DNA from: an uncultured Duncaniella sp.
GTDB lineage: Bacteria; Bacteroidota; Bacteroidia; Bacteroidales; Muribaculaceae
Length of the DNA: 46,527 bases
Reading direction: 5' to 3'
NCBI RefSeq assembly: GCF_910578445.1
Contig: NZ_CAJTQC010000020.1
Location: 1-46,527, forward strand
In this document: positions 8,247-16,338 of the stretch, one piece after another
Layout of the letters: each line of letters begins with the position of its first letter
How positions within the stretch are numbered: the first letter of the stretch is position 1
Made by a program: the position numbers and the translations under genes
The notes under the pieces: generated by a model
What the model saw: only the letters and a program-made list of their open reading frames with translations
Told to the model about the DNA's origin: nothing
Databases searched by the model: none

Positions 8247-9688
8247 TTTGGCACACTGATATTTGTGGGGGTTCCTATATCCATAAGCTTTATAAGGGTG
8301 GTCATGTCGGCATTGACAGCCATTGCGGAATGGCGCTTTGAGGAATCAGTAGCTTTTATTTTACAGATTTCTTCATTGTAGCGCAACGGCAGCAGACTCG
8401 ACAGTTCAAACAGATCTGTCGCGAATCTGTCGCTGTTAAGTTCATCCTTTGATTTCGGGAAGGTCACAATCGTCTCATTGTCTACATTGATGTGGATGTT
8501 AAAGAGCAGCACATTTCCATCGTTAGTAAACATGGATTTCAGTTCATTGGCCTTTTGCTGAACCTCATCTTTAGTAGCTCCGTTATACTGTCCGTCAGTT
8601 ATGTGTATGACGGTCGGCGGGTAGCAATCCTTGTCGTGGTGCTGCTCCATCCATTGCCTCAGAAGCCGTTTTGCATGGTCAAAAGCATCATGGAAATGAG
8701 TCCAATGTCCCGAATGGTCAGCCTGAACCCATTGTACTTTCTCAACTTCCTTAACGACAGTCCCCCGCCGTGTGCGCTTTTCTTCTTTTACCATTATGCG
8801 TTTGAATGGATTATCGCGCAGTTCCTCCGGCGATACGAAATCGCGGTCTTTGAGTGCCCCTTCCCATGCGCTGTATGACCTTTCGCCATACCCGACAACG
8901 GCAATATCAAAATAATGTCTCACTTCGTTTGACTTGATACACCGCAGGACGAGCTCATTAATCTGACGGTTGACAATCCGAGCGACAGCTTCGGCCATAG
9001 TCATCCGTTCACCCATAAGTGTTGTTTCGCGCGACATACTTACCGAATGGTCAAGCAGAAATATAAAAGCCGTCGGTGTATTGCGAGTGATTTGCGCTGT
9101 ATATGGTATCCTGCTTTGAATCTGCTTTGGAGAGGCCGGAACTCTTACCCCAAAATTAGATATGTTTATAATTTTATCAAGCGGGATAAAATTTTTAACG
9201 AGCACTTCTGCCTGATAAAACGGTTGCTCCTCCTCATCAAGGTCAAAATAATCGTCAGCTTTGACGCTGTCAAAATGAATGTTTTTGAAATCGTCAAGCG
9301 AACCGCCGACATTAGCTCCGTTACGGGTTGCGTTGCGGTCGGCAAACTTGGTATTTTCATCAAAAATTACCTCCGGATCTATCTCAAGAATCACCGGATT
9401 GGTAATTCGGTCATCGTCCATCGCCACAAACATCATTGGGTGTTCGTCAACGAAACTCACCCTCACATAATTCTGGAGATTGTCTCGCCTGTCGAGACTG
9501 CGCGACAAGTCGCCACCTCCCGGTTTAGGGATAGTGATTCCTTTTGACTCACAGTCGGCCCACGAATATAAGCCACCGTTTTCAATGATTGACTGGAGAT
9601 TATCCCGGTCGGTGAAATGATATAACTTATTGATGCCGTGCTTGTCAAGAAGCTCTTTGAATGATAGATAATTTTCTCGCCTTGCCAT
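8243..9688 (-). CDS. DarT-like ADP-ribosyltransferase fused to a von Willebrand factor A domain
   Basis: A 481-residue two-domain protein. Residues about 18-180 look like a DarT-type transferase: LYHFTDRDNLQSII with His24, NYVRVSF...HPMMFVA (73-89), FADRNA (115-120) and YQAEVLV with the probable catalytic Glu161. DarT enzymes transfer ADP-ribose from NAD to DNA bases. Residues about 205-400 form a vWA domain with the MIDAS motif DHSVSMS (213-219) and a later HITDGQYNG stretch. No signal peptide is seen, so it should act in the cytoplasm. The vWA part may recruit a partner or substrate, as TerY does. The gene starts 8 bases after the NADAR-like gene stops and overlaps the PP2C gene. Whether the target is DNA or protein is unknown. 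Confidence 0.78.
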   Translation of the reverse strand: MARRENYLSFKELLDKHGINKLYHFTDRDNLQSIIENGGLYSWADCESKGITIPKPGGGDLSRSLDRRDNLQNYVRVSFVDEHPMMFVAMDDDRITNPVILEIDPEVIFDENTKFADRNATRNGANVGGSLDDFKNIHFDSVKADDYFDLDEEEQPFYQAEVLVKNFIPLDKIINISNFGVRVPASPKQIQSRIPYTAQITRNTPTAFIFLLDHSVSMSRETTLMGERMTMAEAVARIVNRQINELVLRCIKSNEVRHYFDIAVVGYGERSYSAWEGALKDRDFVSPEELRDNPFKRIMVKEEKRTRRGTVVKEVEKVQWVQADHSGHWTHFHDAFDHAKRLLRQWMEQHHDKDCYPPTVIHITDGQYNGATKDEVQQKANELKSMFTNDGNVLLFNIHINVDNETIVTFPKSKDELNSDRFATDLFELSSLLPLRYNEEICKIKATDSSKRHSAMAVNADMTTLIKLMDIGTPTNISVPK

Positions 9689-9696
9689 AATGTTGT

Positions 9697-10293
9697 CTAT
9701 AAATCTTCAAATGGAAGTGTTGGCATTGATACTGTCTGACTGTCGCCATAAGGATAAAGGCCTTCAATATAAGCCTTAATCAGATAGGCGTGTGAAAGTG
9801 GTTTGACCGGGCTATCCACATCGCAACACGTATTATAGTCAAGTAAAACCAACGTCTTATTTCTGGCAATTTCTTTTAGGCGATTGATAATGTCATGGAC
9901 TCTATTTTCAAGCACCCATTTATAGGTGGGGATATAGATGAGGTGTTTTGCCTCGACATATCCCAATATTTCCTGCCTGTCAATGCCTTTTCTATGCCCC
10001 AGAACTTTCCCATGTTTTCGGACTGAGCGTTTGATATTTTTCATGCTCTTATTGCGAAATATGGACTTGTCAATATCCTCATTTTCAAAAACCTTCAATC
10101 CTTGCCAGACCCCCTCAACACATTCAGCCGTAACACCCTCGCTGAATGGTACAGGAATCCCACCATGAGGATAAAAAGGACTAAGCGCAATCAAATCATC
10201 CTCAGCTTTGCTCGTTACATCCATAATAACAGCATCAGGATATTTTTTGAGAAGATTCTCAATCTTCTTCCGCTTGGATTCTATGATTATCAT
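9697..10293 (-). CDS. Small protein with NADAR-like motifs, function unknown
   Basis: This 198-residue soluble protein has no clear match that I can name with confidence. LSPFYP (37-42), followed about 20 residues later by VEGVWQGLKVFE (59-70), resembles the FSNFYP...SVEHYFQAQKF pattern of NADAR/YbiA proteins. Some NADAR domains remove ADP-ribose from guanine and act as antitoxins to DarT1. GHRKG (99-103) and PTYKWVLEN (122-130) are further conserved-looking stretches. Its place directly before the DarT-like gene fits an antitoxin or accessory hydrolase. This is inference from motif and context. Confidence 0.5.
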   Translation of the reverse strand: MIIIESKRKKIENLLKKYPDAVIMDVTSKAEDDLIALSPFYPHGGIPVPFSEGVTAECVEGVWQGLKVFENEDIDKSIFRNKSMKNIKRSVRKHGKVLGHRKGIDRQEILGYVEAKHLIYIPTYKWVLENRVHDIINRLKEIARNKTLVLLDYNTCCDVDSPVKPLSHAYLIKAYIEGLYPYGDSQTVSMPTLPFEDL

Positions 10294-10318
10294 ATTGTGA
10301 TGGCTATAAATCTACCGT

Positions 10319-12349
10319 TCATTGTTTATAAATAACTTTGCACTGAGCCGGAAAGACATTACTCTCATCTACCTTTAAGAAGCCATGTATAATAATACTG
10401 TGCAAAGAATTACAACCATAGAAACCCTTCTCTCCGATTGAGGTAACCGACGACGGGATAATGACGCTCTGCAATGATTCACAACCCGCAAAAGCGCCAT
10501 CTCCGATTGAGGTGACCGAAGTCGGAATATTGACACTCTGCAATGATTCACAATCCGCAAAAGCGCCGATACCAATTGAGGTGACCGAGGTCGGGATAGT
10601 GACACTCTGCAATGAACGACACCAGTTGAAAGCAAAGTCTCCGATTGAGGTGACCGATAACGGGATATGGACGCTCTGCAATGATTCACAACCAGAGAAA
10701 GCACATTCCCCGATTGAGGTGACCGACGACGGGATATGGACACTCTGCAATGATTCACAACAAAGGAAAGCACATTCCCCGATTGAGGTGACCGACGACG
10801 GGATATGGACACTCTGCAATGATTCACAACAAAGGAAAGCGTGGAGACCGATTGAGGTGACCGACGACGGGATATGGACACTCTGCAATGATTCACAATG
10901 CTCGAAAGCGCGGTTCCCGATTGAAGTAACCGAAGACGGAATATGGACACTCTGCAATAAGCTACAACGAGAGAATGCGTAGTTCCCGATTGAGATGACC
11001 GACGACGGAATATTGACGCCCTGCAATGAGCTACAATCCTCGAAAGCGCTGTCCCCGATTGAGATGACCGACGACGGAATATTGACGCCCCGCAATGAAC
11101 GACAACCAGCGAAAGCGCTGTTCCCGATTGAGATGACCGACGACGGAACATTGACGCTCTGCAATGATTCACAACCCTCGAAAGCGCTATCCCCGATTGA
11201 GATGACCGACGACGGGATATGGACGCCCTGCAATAACCAAAAACCAGAGAATGCATCGTTACATACGACTTTTGTTACTGCTTTTATATTGTAATTTACT
11301 AATTTTAATGCTCTCGAACATTTTAATAAGCGTTTCCCATCTTTACTATAAATTACTCCGAATTCATCTTCCACTCCTTCGGCTAATTCTTCTTTGGTAA
11401 CTTTTGTGTCAAGTTCTTCAATTACATCGATTTCAGGCCTCTCAGGTCTTTCAGTTATAAATGTCCTGAAAGAAAGCAGCTCCAAGCTATTCTTAGCCAA
11501 GGCAATGAAGAATGCGCCCAAAAGCAAGGATGGCTCCATGTCAGTCGTAAGGGCCTGAAGCTCTTTGAGTATGGCGGATGTGGAAGAATCGCGGAAATCA
11601 GGCTCAGTAAACAGAAGTGTGTCTGTCGTTGATATATTTCTCAATTCTGGTTTTAACGCGATTGCTTTCAATGAAAGGGCAATGACGGCGATTGAAAAGT
11701 CGTCGATACGCTCGTTGAAATCATTATCTGTGCGCAAAGGATGGCGGTAATCCGGGCTACCACATTCACGCGACTTCTCCCCTTTCATAGAGAGAACAAA
11801 CATGCCATCATAGTCAATCAGCACTAAAGAACCATCGGCACGGACAAGGATATTGTCGGGTTTGAGGTCGCCATGCGCGAAAGGCTGAGATAAAAGCCAA
11901 GCGGCCATACGGTTGAAACGATAGCTCAACATATCAAGGTCATACTTATTATCGATATGGCTTTCGATATAAGCAGAGAGCGTTTCTCCCTCAACCCAAT
12001 CCATCAAGACGACTGGAAATTCCTCACAATCACACTGGTCTGAATCAACAAAAAGTTCATCTTCCAGATAACGAAGCGGTATGATATAGGACGATGATGC
12101 AGATTCCAATTCATCTGCAATCTTGCGATAACTCTCGTTGCGCCTATCCTGTTCCTTCGTGAAGCATTTAACAGCATATAGCTTCCCGTCCCTTTCATCT
12201 CTCATCTTGAAAACCACAGCAAAATTGCCACTCGACATGACTGGATTACCGGCACTGTCAAGCACCGGCCGAAGCGAGGACAACTCATTGAAATTATCTT
12301 CTGCCGAAAGAATTGCGTCACGATATTCAGAGATCAAAGGATATTCCAT
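10319..12349 (-). CDS. Protein kinase fused to BspA-type leucine-rich repeats
   Basis: A 676-residue cytoplasmic protein without signal peptide. The kinase domain (about 30-300) has a glycine-rich SSGNFAVVF (39-47), the ATP-binding lysine in YAVK (Lys61), HGDLKPDN (159-166) in place of HRDxKxxN, and IDYDG (178-182) in place of DFG. GSPDYRHP (198-205) resembles an APE segment. A linker leads to twelve near-identical 23-residue LRR_5 repeats (372-647), each of the form SLQSVxIPSSVTSIGxxAF. BspA repeats are usually on secreted proteins, so their fusion to a cytoplasmic kinase is notable and may form a sensor or scaffold. It is first in the five-gene unit, 25 bases ahead of the NADAR-like gene. 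Confidence 0.85.
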   Translation of the reverse strand: MEYPLISEYRDAILSAEDNFNELSSLRPVLDSAGNPVMSSGNFAVVFKMRDERDGKLYAVKCFTKEQDRRNESYRKIADELESASSSYIIPLRYLEDELFVDSDQCDCEEFPVVLMDWVEGETLSAYIESHIDNKYDLDMLSYRFNRMAAWLLSQPFAHGDLKPDNILVRADGSLVLIDYDGMFVLSMKGEKSRECGSPDYRHPLRTDNDFNERIDDFSIAVIALSLKAIALKPELRNISTTDTLLFTEPDFRDSSTSAILKELQALTTDMEPSLLLGAFFIALAKNSLELLSFRTFITERPERPEIDVIEELDTKVTKEELAEGVEDEFGVIYSKDGKRLLKCSRALKLVNYNIKAVTKVVCNDAFSGFWLLQGVHIPSSVISIGDSAFEGCESLQSVNVPSSVISIGNSAFAGCRSLRGVNIPSSVISIGDSAFEDCSSLQGVNIPSSVISIGNYAFSRCSLLQSVHIPSSVTSIGNRAFEHCESLQSVHIPSSVTSIGLHAFLCCESLQSVHIPSSVTSIGECAFLCCESLQSVHIPSSVTSIGECAFSGCESLQSVHIPLSVTSIGDFAFNWCRSLQSVTIPTSVTSIGIGAFADCESLQSVNIPTSVTSIGDGAFAGCESLQSVIIPSSVTSIGEKGFYGCNSLHSIIIHGFLKVDESNVFPAQCKVIYKQ
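10409..11236 (-). repeat. Twelve tandem 69-bp repeats inside the kinase gene
   Basis: The LRR part is encoded by twelve 69-base units that are still close at the DNA level. The unit is a multiple of three, so gain or loss of units keeps the frame. That also leaves other frames open on both strands, so long ORFs read there are shadows. Confidence 0.9.
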
Positions 12350-12374
12350 AGGGTAATTGCAATTAGGTTTATGA

Positions 12375-12382
12375 CAAAGATA
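12375..12382 (-). promoter_or_regulatory. Probable -7 element of the kinase-led operon
   Basis: On the minus strand this reads TATCTTTG, matching TAnnTTTG, 26 bases upstream of the ATG at 12349. A TTG (minus strand, 12400-12402) lies 17 bases away, slightly close for a -33 element. Transcription would start near 12368. Confidence 0.5.
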
Positions 12383-12451
12383 ATGAAATTCTATGTCTAC
12401 AAGTACTTATTTACAAAATAATTTCAAGATTTTTATAATTCCAGTAATGAG

Positions 12452-12491
12452 AAAAGAGACCGACACTTCTTCTTTGAGAAGTATCGGTCTC
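12452..12491 (-). terminator. Strong hairpin upstream of the kinase gene
   Basis: GAGACCGA (12456-12463) pairs with TCGGTCTC (12484-12491) and ACTTCT (12465-12470) with AGAAGT (12477-12482), with one mismatch and a 6-base loop. On the minus strand a TTTT run follows. No gene upstream on that strand is evident before xylE, which has its own terminator, so it may end a small RNA. Confidence 0.5.
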
Positions 12492-13167
12492 ATCATTAAA
12501 TATTAAATTCTATCTTTACAGAAGAGCATAGATTTGGTTTCAAAATATTAAAAACTTATATAGGAATTTGTCTTGGCATCAAATTAATTCCTCTAACAAA
12601 TCTAACAAATCTATAATTCTGCGAAAGTAAATATAACCTTTAAAAAATATTAGTATAAAATGACGTAGTAGTTTAATACCAGATAAGCATATTCTACACT
12701 TATACCTAATACTAATTTTAGGCTTATTACAAAATATTAATATTAAAAGCCAAGAATATACACCATTTGAAGTCTCTATGGACTCAAATGCAAAATTTAC
12801 GGTGAGATTTATTTTCACTATCGGTAGATGATATTTTTGGTATTCATTTTAAATAAATTTTAATTAATAATTAAAATAAGTATCAATTCGTACAACAGTA
12901 GTTCTAATTAAAAATAGCGTCAAATTATCAGTATATAATACAATTACTAAACGAGAAGTACAAAAAATTAAAACTATATTACTTCTTCCATTATATATAA
13001 TAAGTATATAGAGATCTCCTATCTCTTTATGCTTGTCAAATATATATTATCCATCAGATTATGCCAAATTCAAACAAAAGAACCTTATCATTTTAATATT
13101 ATTTAATACAAATCATCTTCTTAACGTACATTAGATCCTAACTAGTGGCACTTTATAGATGCATTTG

Positions 13168-13206
13168 AAAAAAATCACCCCCGCCATCGAAATTTGTGGC
13201 AGGGGT
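13168..13206 (-). terminator. Intrinsic terminator of xylE and the xylose operon
   Basis: ACCCC plus GCCA (13177-13186) pairs with TGGC plus GGGGT (13197-13206) with one C-A mismatch. On the minus strand a run of seven T (plus-strand A at 13168-13174) follows closely. Confidence 0.8.
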
Positions 13207-13269
13207 AAATCTTAGAGTTAGGATATTATGATACGCTCTATCTGTTAAGAATATTGTATGGATAGCATG

Positions 13270-14754
13270 TTACTTCTTGTTGCGGTTGCGCCAGAGGTTG
13301 GTCATGTCTTCGAGGGTCTTGCCCTTGGTTTCGGGGACGAGGGCGGCGACGAACCATGCGGCGATGACGCAGATGATGCCGTAGAGGGCGTAGGCGAACA
13401 TGTGGCCGAACTTATCGCCCATGCCGAGACCGTGCATGTTGTACATCGGCACGAAGGTCGACGAGACGATAAAGTTGAAAATCCACTGGAATGCCACGGC
13501 GATGGCGACAGCCTGCGAACGGATGGTGTTGGGGAAGATTTCAGCGATGAGCACCCAGCAGATGGGGCCCCATGAGAACATGAACGATGCCGAGTAAACC
13601 ATAATCGATACAACCGGGATGAGCGGATGGATACCGTCGACAATGTTGCTGATCGCCACACCAAACGCTCCGATGGCCATGCCGATCGAACCCCAGATGA
13701 GCAGGGGCTTGCGTCCGAGCTTCTCGACAGAGAAGACTGCCACGAGTGTGAACGAGATGTTGACGATACCCATGATGATGGTCTGCACCATCGGGTTGCC
13801 CATGTTCATCGACTCGAAAATGCGGGGTGCATAGTAGAGCACGGCGTTGATTCCGACTGCCTGCTGGAAGACTGAAAGCATGACACCGACAAAGATGACC
13901 ATGATGCCGAACGAGAAGAGTTTCTCGCTCTTGACCTCGACTGTGCTCTTGATCTGCGAAAGAATCTCGCGGGCTTTGTCATAGCCGTTGATATGTGAGA
14001 GCACCATGAGGGCCTTCTCGTCGCGGCCTGTGAGGGCGAGATAGCGCGGCGATTCCGGCACAAGGCTTACGAGGATGGTGAACAATCCGGCAACGATGGC
14101 CTCAGAGCCGAACATGTAGCGCCAGCCGCGTTCGATTGTCCATGCGTCGGACTCGGCGCTGACCTGATAGAGCGTCTCGCCAATTTTCTCGATGACGGGC
14201 TGGGTATGCTCGCCGAGGATGAGGAAGTTGACAAAGTAGACCACGAGCTGGCCGAAGATGATGGCAAACTGGTTCCACGACACGAGTGTGCCACGCAGAT
14301 TCGACGGAGCGACTTCGGCGATATACATCGGGCAGATGGCCGAGGCAAGACCCACGCCGATGCCTCCGAGAATGCGGTAGAAGTTGAAGGCAATCAGCAG
14401 GCTTGAAGTCGGAGTGCCATAGTCAAAGAAAAGGAACTCAGGATAATAGCTACCGAGCGCCGAAAGGAAAAAGAAAATACCGGCGACGGCAAGCGACTTC
14501 TTGCGACCGAAATACGAGGCGAAGAAACCTGAAATGGCAGCACCAATGATACAGCCGAGCAGTGCGCTCGACGAGGTGATGCCGTGGATGGTGTCGGTGT
14601 AGACAAAATCTTTTGCTCCGAGGAAGAAAGCCTGAAGACCCTTCTCGGCTCCTGAAATCACGGCTGTGTCATAGCCGAAAAGCAAGCCTCCGAGCACTGC
14701 GACAAGCACAATCGAAAAGAGGTAGACCTTGCTTCCTTTCTGAGGATAATTCAT
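13270..14754 (-). CDS. xylE: D-xylose:proton symporter, MFS sugar porter
   Basis: XylE imports xylose with protons across the inner membrane. The 494-residue protein has about twelve membrane segments and the sugar-porter signatures GGLLFGYDTAVISG (23-36), FGRKK, PESPRYL in the cytoplasmic loop, GINAVLYYAP, and PETKGKTLE near the C-terminus. It follows xylA on the same strand after a 211-base gap with two hairpins, and a strong terminator follows it. Together with xylB and xylA it gives uptake, isomerisation and phosphorylation of xylose. Galactose or glucose transport cannot be excluded from sequence alone. Confidence 0.88.
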   Translation of the reverse strand: MNYPQKGSKVYLFSIVLVAVLGGLLFGYDTAVISGAEKGLQAFFLGAKDFVYTDTIHGITSSSALLGCIIGAAISGFFASYFGRKKSLAVAGIFFFLSALGSYYPEFLFFDYGTPTSSLLIAFNFYRILGGIGVGLASAICPMYIAEVAPSNLRGTLVSWNQFAIIFGQLVVYFVNFLILGEHTQPVIEKIGETLYQVSAESDAWTIERGWRYMFGSEAIVAGLFTILVSLVPESPRYLALTGRDEKALMVLSHINGYDKAREILSQIKSTVEVKSEKLFSFGIMVIFVGVMLSVFQQAVGINAVLYYAPRIFESMNMGNPMVQTIIMGIVNISFTLVAVFSVEKLGRKPLLIWGSIGMAIGAFGVAISNIVDGIHPLIPVVSIMVYSASFMFSWGPICWVLIAEIFPNTIRSQAVAIAVAFQWIFNFIVSSTFVPMYNMHGLGMGDKFGHMFAYALYGIICVIAAWFVAALVPETKGKTLEDMTNLWRNRNKK

Positions 14755-14869
14755 GGTTAGGTAAGAAGTTTTTTTATGGGTTATATAGTTAGTGTTGATT
14801 GTTTTCAGAGTAACGGTTTATGAGGAGCGGGCTGAGGGAAGAGAGTGTGTGCCGGAATCTATTAGAGGA

Positions 14870-14910
14870 AAATGTCCGTGCGGGCATCATCTGTCTGACG
14901 CCGCACGAAC
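14870..14910 (-). terminator. Hairpin in the xylA-xylE gap, distal
   Basis: CGTGCGG (14877-14883) pairs with CCGCACG (14901-14907), and flanking TGT/ACA extends the stem. On the minus strand TTTT follows, so it may terminate or attenuate read-through from xylA into xylE. Confidence 0.5.
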
Positions 14911-14922
14911 ATTGTATCATGG

Positions 14923-14961
14923 AAACAGTGACGTATCCACTGAGAATACGTCACTGTTTTT
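14923..14961 (-). terminator. Hairpin directly after xylA
   Basis: AAACAGTGACGTAT (14923-14936) pairs perfectly with ATACGTCACTGTTT (14946-14959) around a 9-base loop, four bases after the xylA stop. The T-run on the minus strand is short. It may stabilise the xylBA mRNA or reduce xylE expression. Confidence 0.55.
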
Positions 14962-14965
14962 CCGA

Positions 14966-16282
14966 TTAGCAATACATTGCAACGATAGCTTCGTAGAGCT
15001 CCTGTTTGCCTGAAGTCTGCTTGGGCTCGGGCTGAGTCTTGGCATAGGCAACCACGTCTTCGAGAGAGAGCTTGCCTTCCTCGAATTCCTTACCCTTGCC
15101 GCCGTCAAACGAAGCGTAGCGCTCAGCAAACATGGTCTTGTAGGGAGATTCCTCAAGGATTGCAGCTGCGCTTTCGAGTGCGCGGGCCATTGCATCCATA
15201 CCGGCGATGTGAGCGATGAAGATGTCTTCGAGATCGGTAGAGTTGCGACGGGTCTTGGCGTCGAAGTTAGTACCGCCGTTGCCGAGACCGCCGTTGCGGA
15301 TGATCTGCATCATGGCCTGAGTGAGCTCGAAGTTGTCGATGGGGAACTGGTCGGTATCCCAGCCATTCTGATAGTCACCGCGGTTAGCGTCGATCGAGCC
15401 GAGCATGCCGTTGTCGACAGCCACTGCGAGTTCGTGTTCGAAAGTGTGGCCGGCGAGAGTAGCGTGGTTAACCTCGATGTTCACCTTGAAGTCGTTTTCG
15501 AGACCGTGAGCCTTGAGGAAGCCGATGACAGTCTCAGTGTCGACATCATACTGGTGCTTAGAGGGTTCCATGGGCTTGGGTTCGATGAGGAATGTTCCGG
15601 TGAAGCCTTTCGAGCGGGCATAGTCGCGTGCCATGCGGAGCATCATTGCGAGATGCTCTTTCTCGCGCTTCTGGTCGGTGTTGAGGAGGCTCATGTAGCC
15701 TTCGCGTCCACCCCAGAACACATAGTTCTGACCGCCGAGAGCGATGGTAGCGTCGATAGCGTTCTTGATCTGGACAGCAGCGCGGGCAACAACGTCGAAA
15801 TCAGGGTTGGTTGCAGCACCGTTCATGTAGCGGCCGTTGCCAAACACGTTTGCAGTGCCCCAGAGGTTCTTGATGCCGGTCTCGTCCATCTTAGCCTTGA
15901 GATAGGCAACGATTTCCTTCATGCGGCCTTCGTAGTCCTCGATGTCGTTGAGGTCGCCGATAAGGTCGGTGTCATGGAAGCAGAAATATTCGATGCCCAT
16001 CTTCTGCATGAACTCGAAGCCGGCGTCGGCCTTCTGCTTTGCGATGGTCATTTCGTCAGGACCGATGTTCCAAGGGAATTTCTTTGAAGTTCCGCCGAAC
16101 TGGTCGCCGCCTTCAGCACAGAGAGTGTGCCACCATGCCATAGCAAACTTGAGCCATTCCTTCATGGGCTTGCCGAGCACAACTTTTTCTGCGTCATAGT
16201 AACGGTAGGCCATAGGATTCTTAGAGTCCTTGCCTTCAAACTTGATTTTTCCTATACCGGGAAAATATTCTTTTACTGCCAT
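14966..16282 (-). CDS. xylA: Xylose isomerase
   Basis: XylA converts D-xylose to D-xylulose in the cytoplasm. I chose the ATG at 16282 (MAVKEYFPGIGKI), giving 438 residues, the standard length. An upstream in-frame ATG would add 29 residues overlapping the xylB end. Catalytic and metal-binding stretches are visible: FCFHDTDL with the catalytic His, EPKPMEP, VNIEVNHATLAGH and GSIDANRGD. It lies 56 bases after xylB. The protein is of the long class II type common in Bacteroidetes. Confidence 0.97.
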   Translation of the reverse strand: MAVKEYFPGIGKIKFEGKDSKNPMAYRYYDAEKVVLGKPMKEWLKFAMAWWHTLCAEGGDQFGGTSKKFPWNIGPDEMTIAKQKADAGFEFMQKMGIEYFCFHDTDLIGDLNDIEDYEGRMKEIVAYLKAKMDETGIKNLWGTANVFGNGRYMNGAATNPDFDVVARAAVQIKNAIDATIALGGQNYVFWGGREGYMSLLNTDQKREKEHLAMMLRMARDYARSKGFTGTFLIEPKPMEPSKHQYDVDTETVIGFLKAHGLENDFKVNIEVNHATLAGHTFEHELAVAVDNGMLGSIDANRGDYQNGWDTDQFPIDNFELTQAMMQIIRNGGLGNGGTNFDAKTRRNSTDLEDIFIAHIAGMDAMARALESAAAILEESPYKTMFAERYASFDGGKGKEFEEGKLSLEDVVAYAKTQPEPKQTSGKQELYEAIVAMYC

Positions 16283-16338
16283 AATAAATGTATTGATAGA
16301 TGTATTAAAGATTAAGTATATCGTTTTTGTATTGTAAA

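Larger units (their letters stand above)
12350..13167. other. AT-rich spacer between the accessory operon and xylE
   Basis: About 800 bases of very AT-rich sequence, far from the composition of the flanking core genes. I found no credible gene. A 79-codon minus-strand ORF at 12579-12818 has low-complexity composition and no start context. The stretch holds the operon promoter, a strong hairpin at 12456-12491 and two minus-strand TAGATTTG boxes in tandem (12597-12604 and 12606-12613). It may mark the edge of acquired DNA. Confidence 0.6.

Noticed and set aside
10409..11236. Regular repeats that might be taken for a CRISPR array
   Set aside because: The repeats are contiguous coding units of 69 bases without unique spacers, and no cas genes are present.
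10375..11294. Long ORFs in other frames on both strands across the kinase LRR region
   Set aside because: They are by-products of 69-bp repeats, whose length is a multiple of three. The kinase frame alone shows a meaningful LRR_5 pattern.
12579..12818. A 79-codon minus-strand ORF in the AT-rich spacer
   Set aside because: Its composition is what random AT-rich DNA gives, no promoter or ribosome site fits, and no motif is visible.
15209..16087. A 292-codon ORF antisense to xylA
   Set aside because: It is a mirror of codon bias in the well-supported xylA gene.
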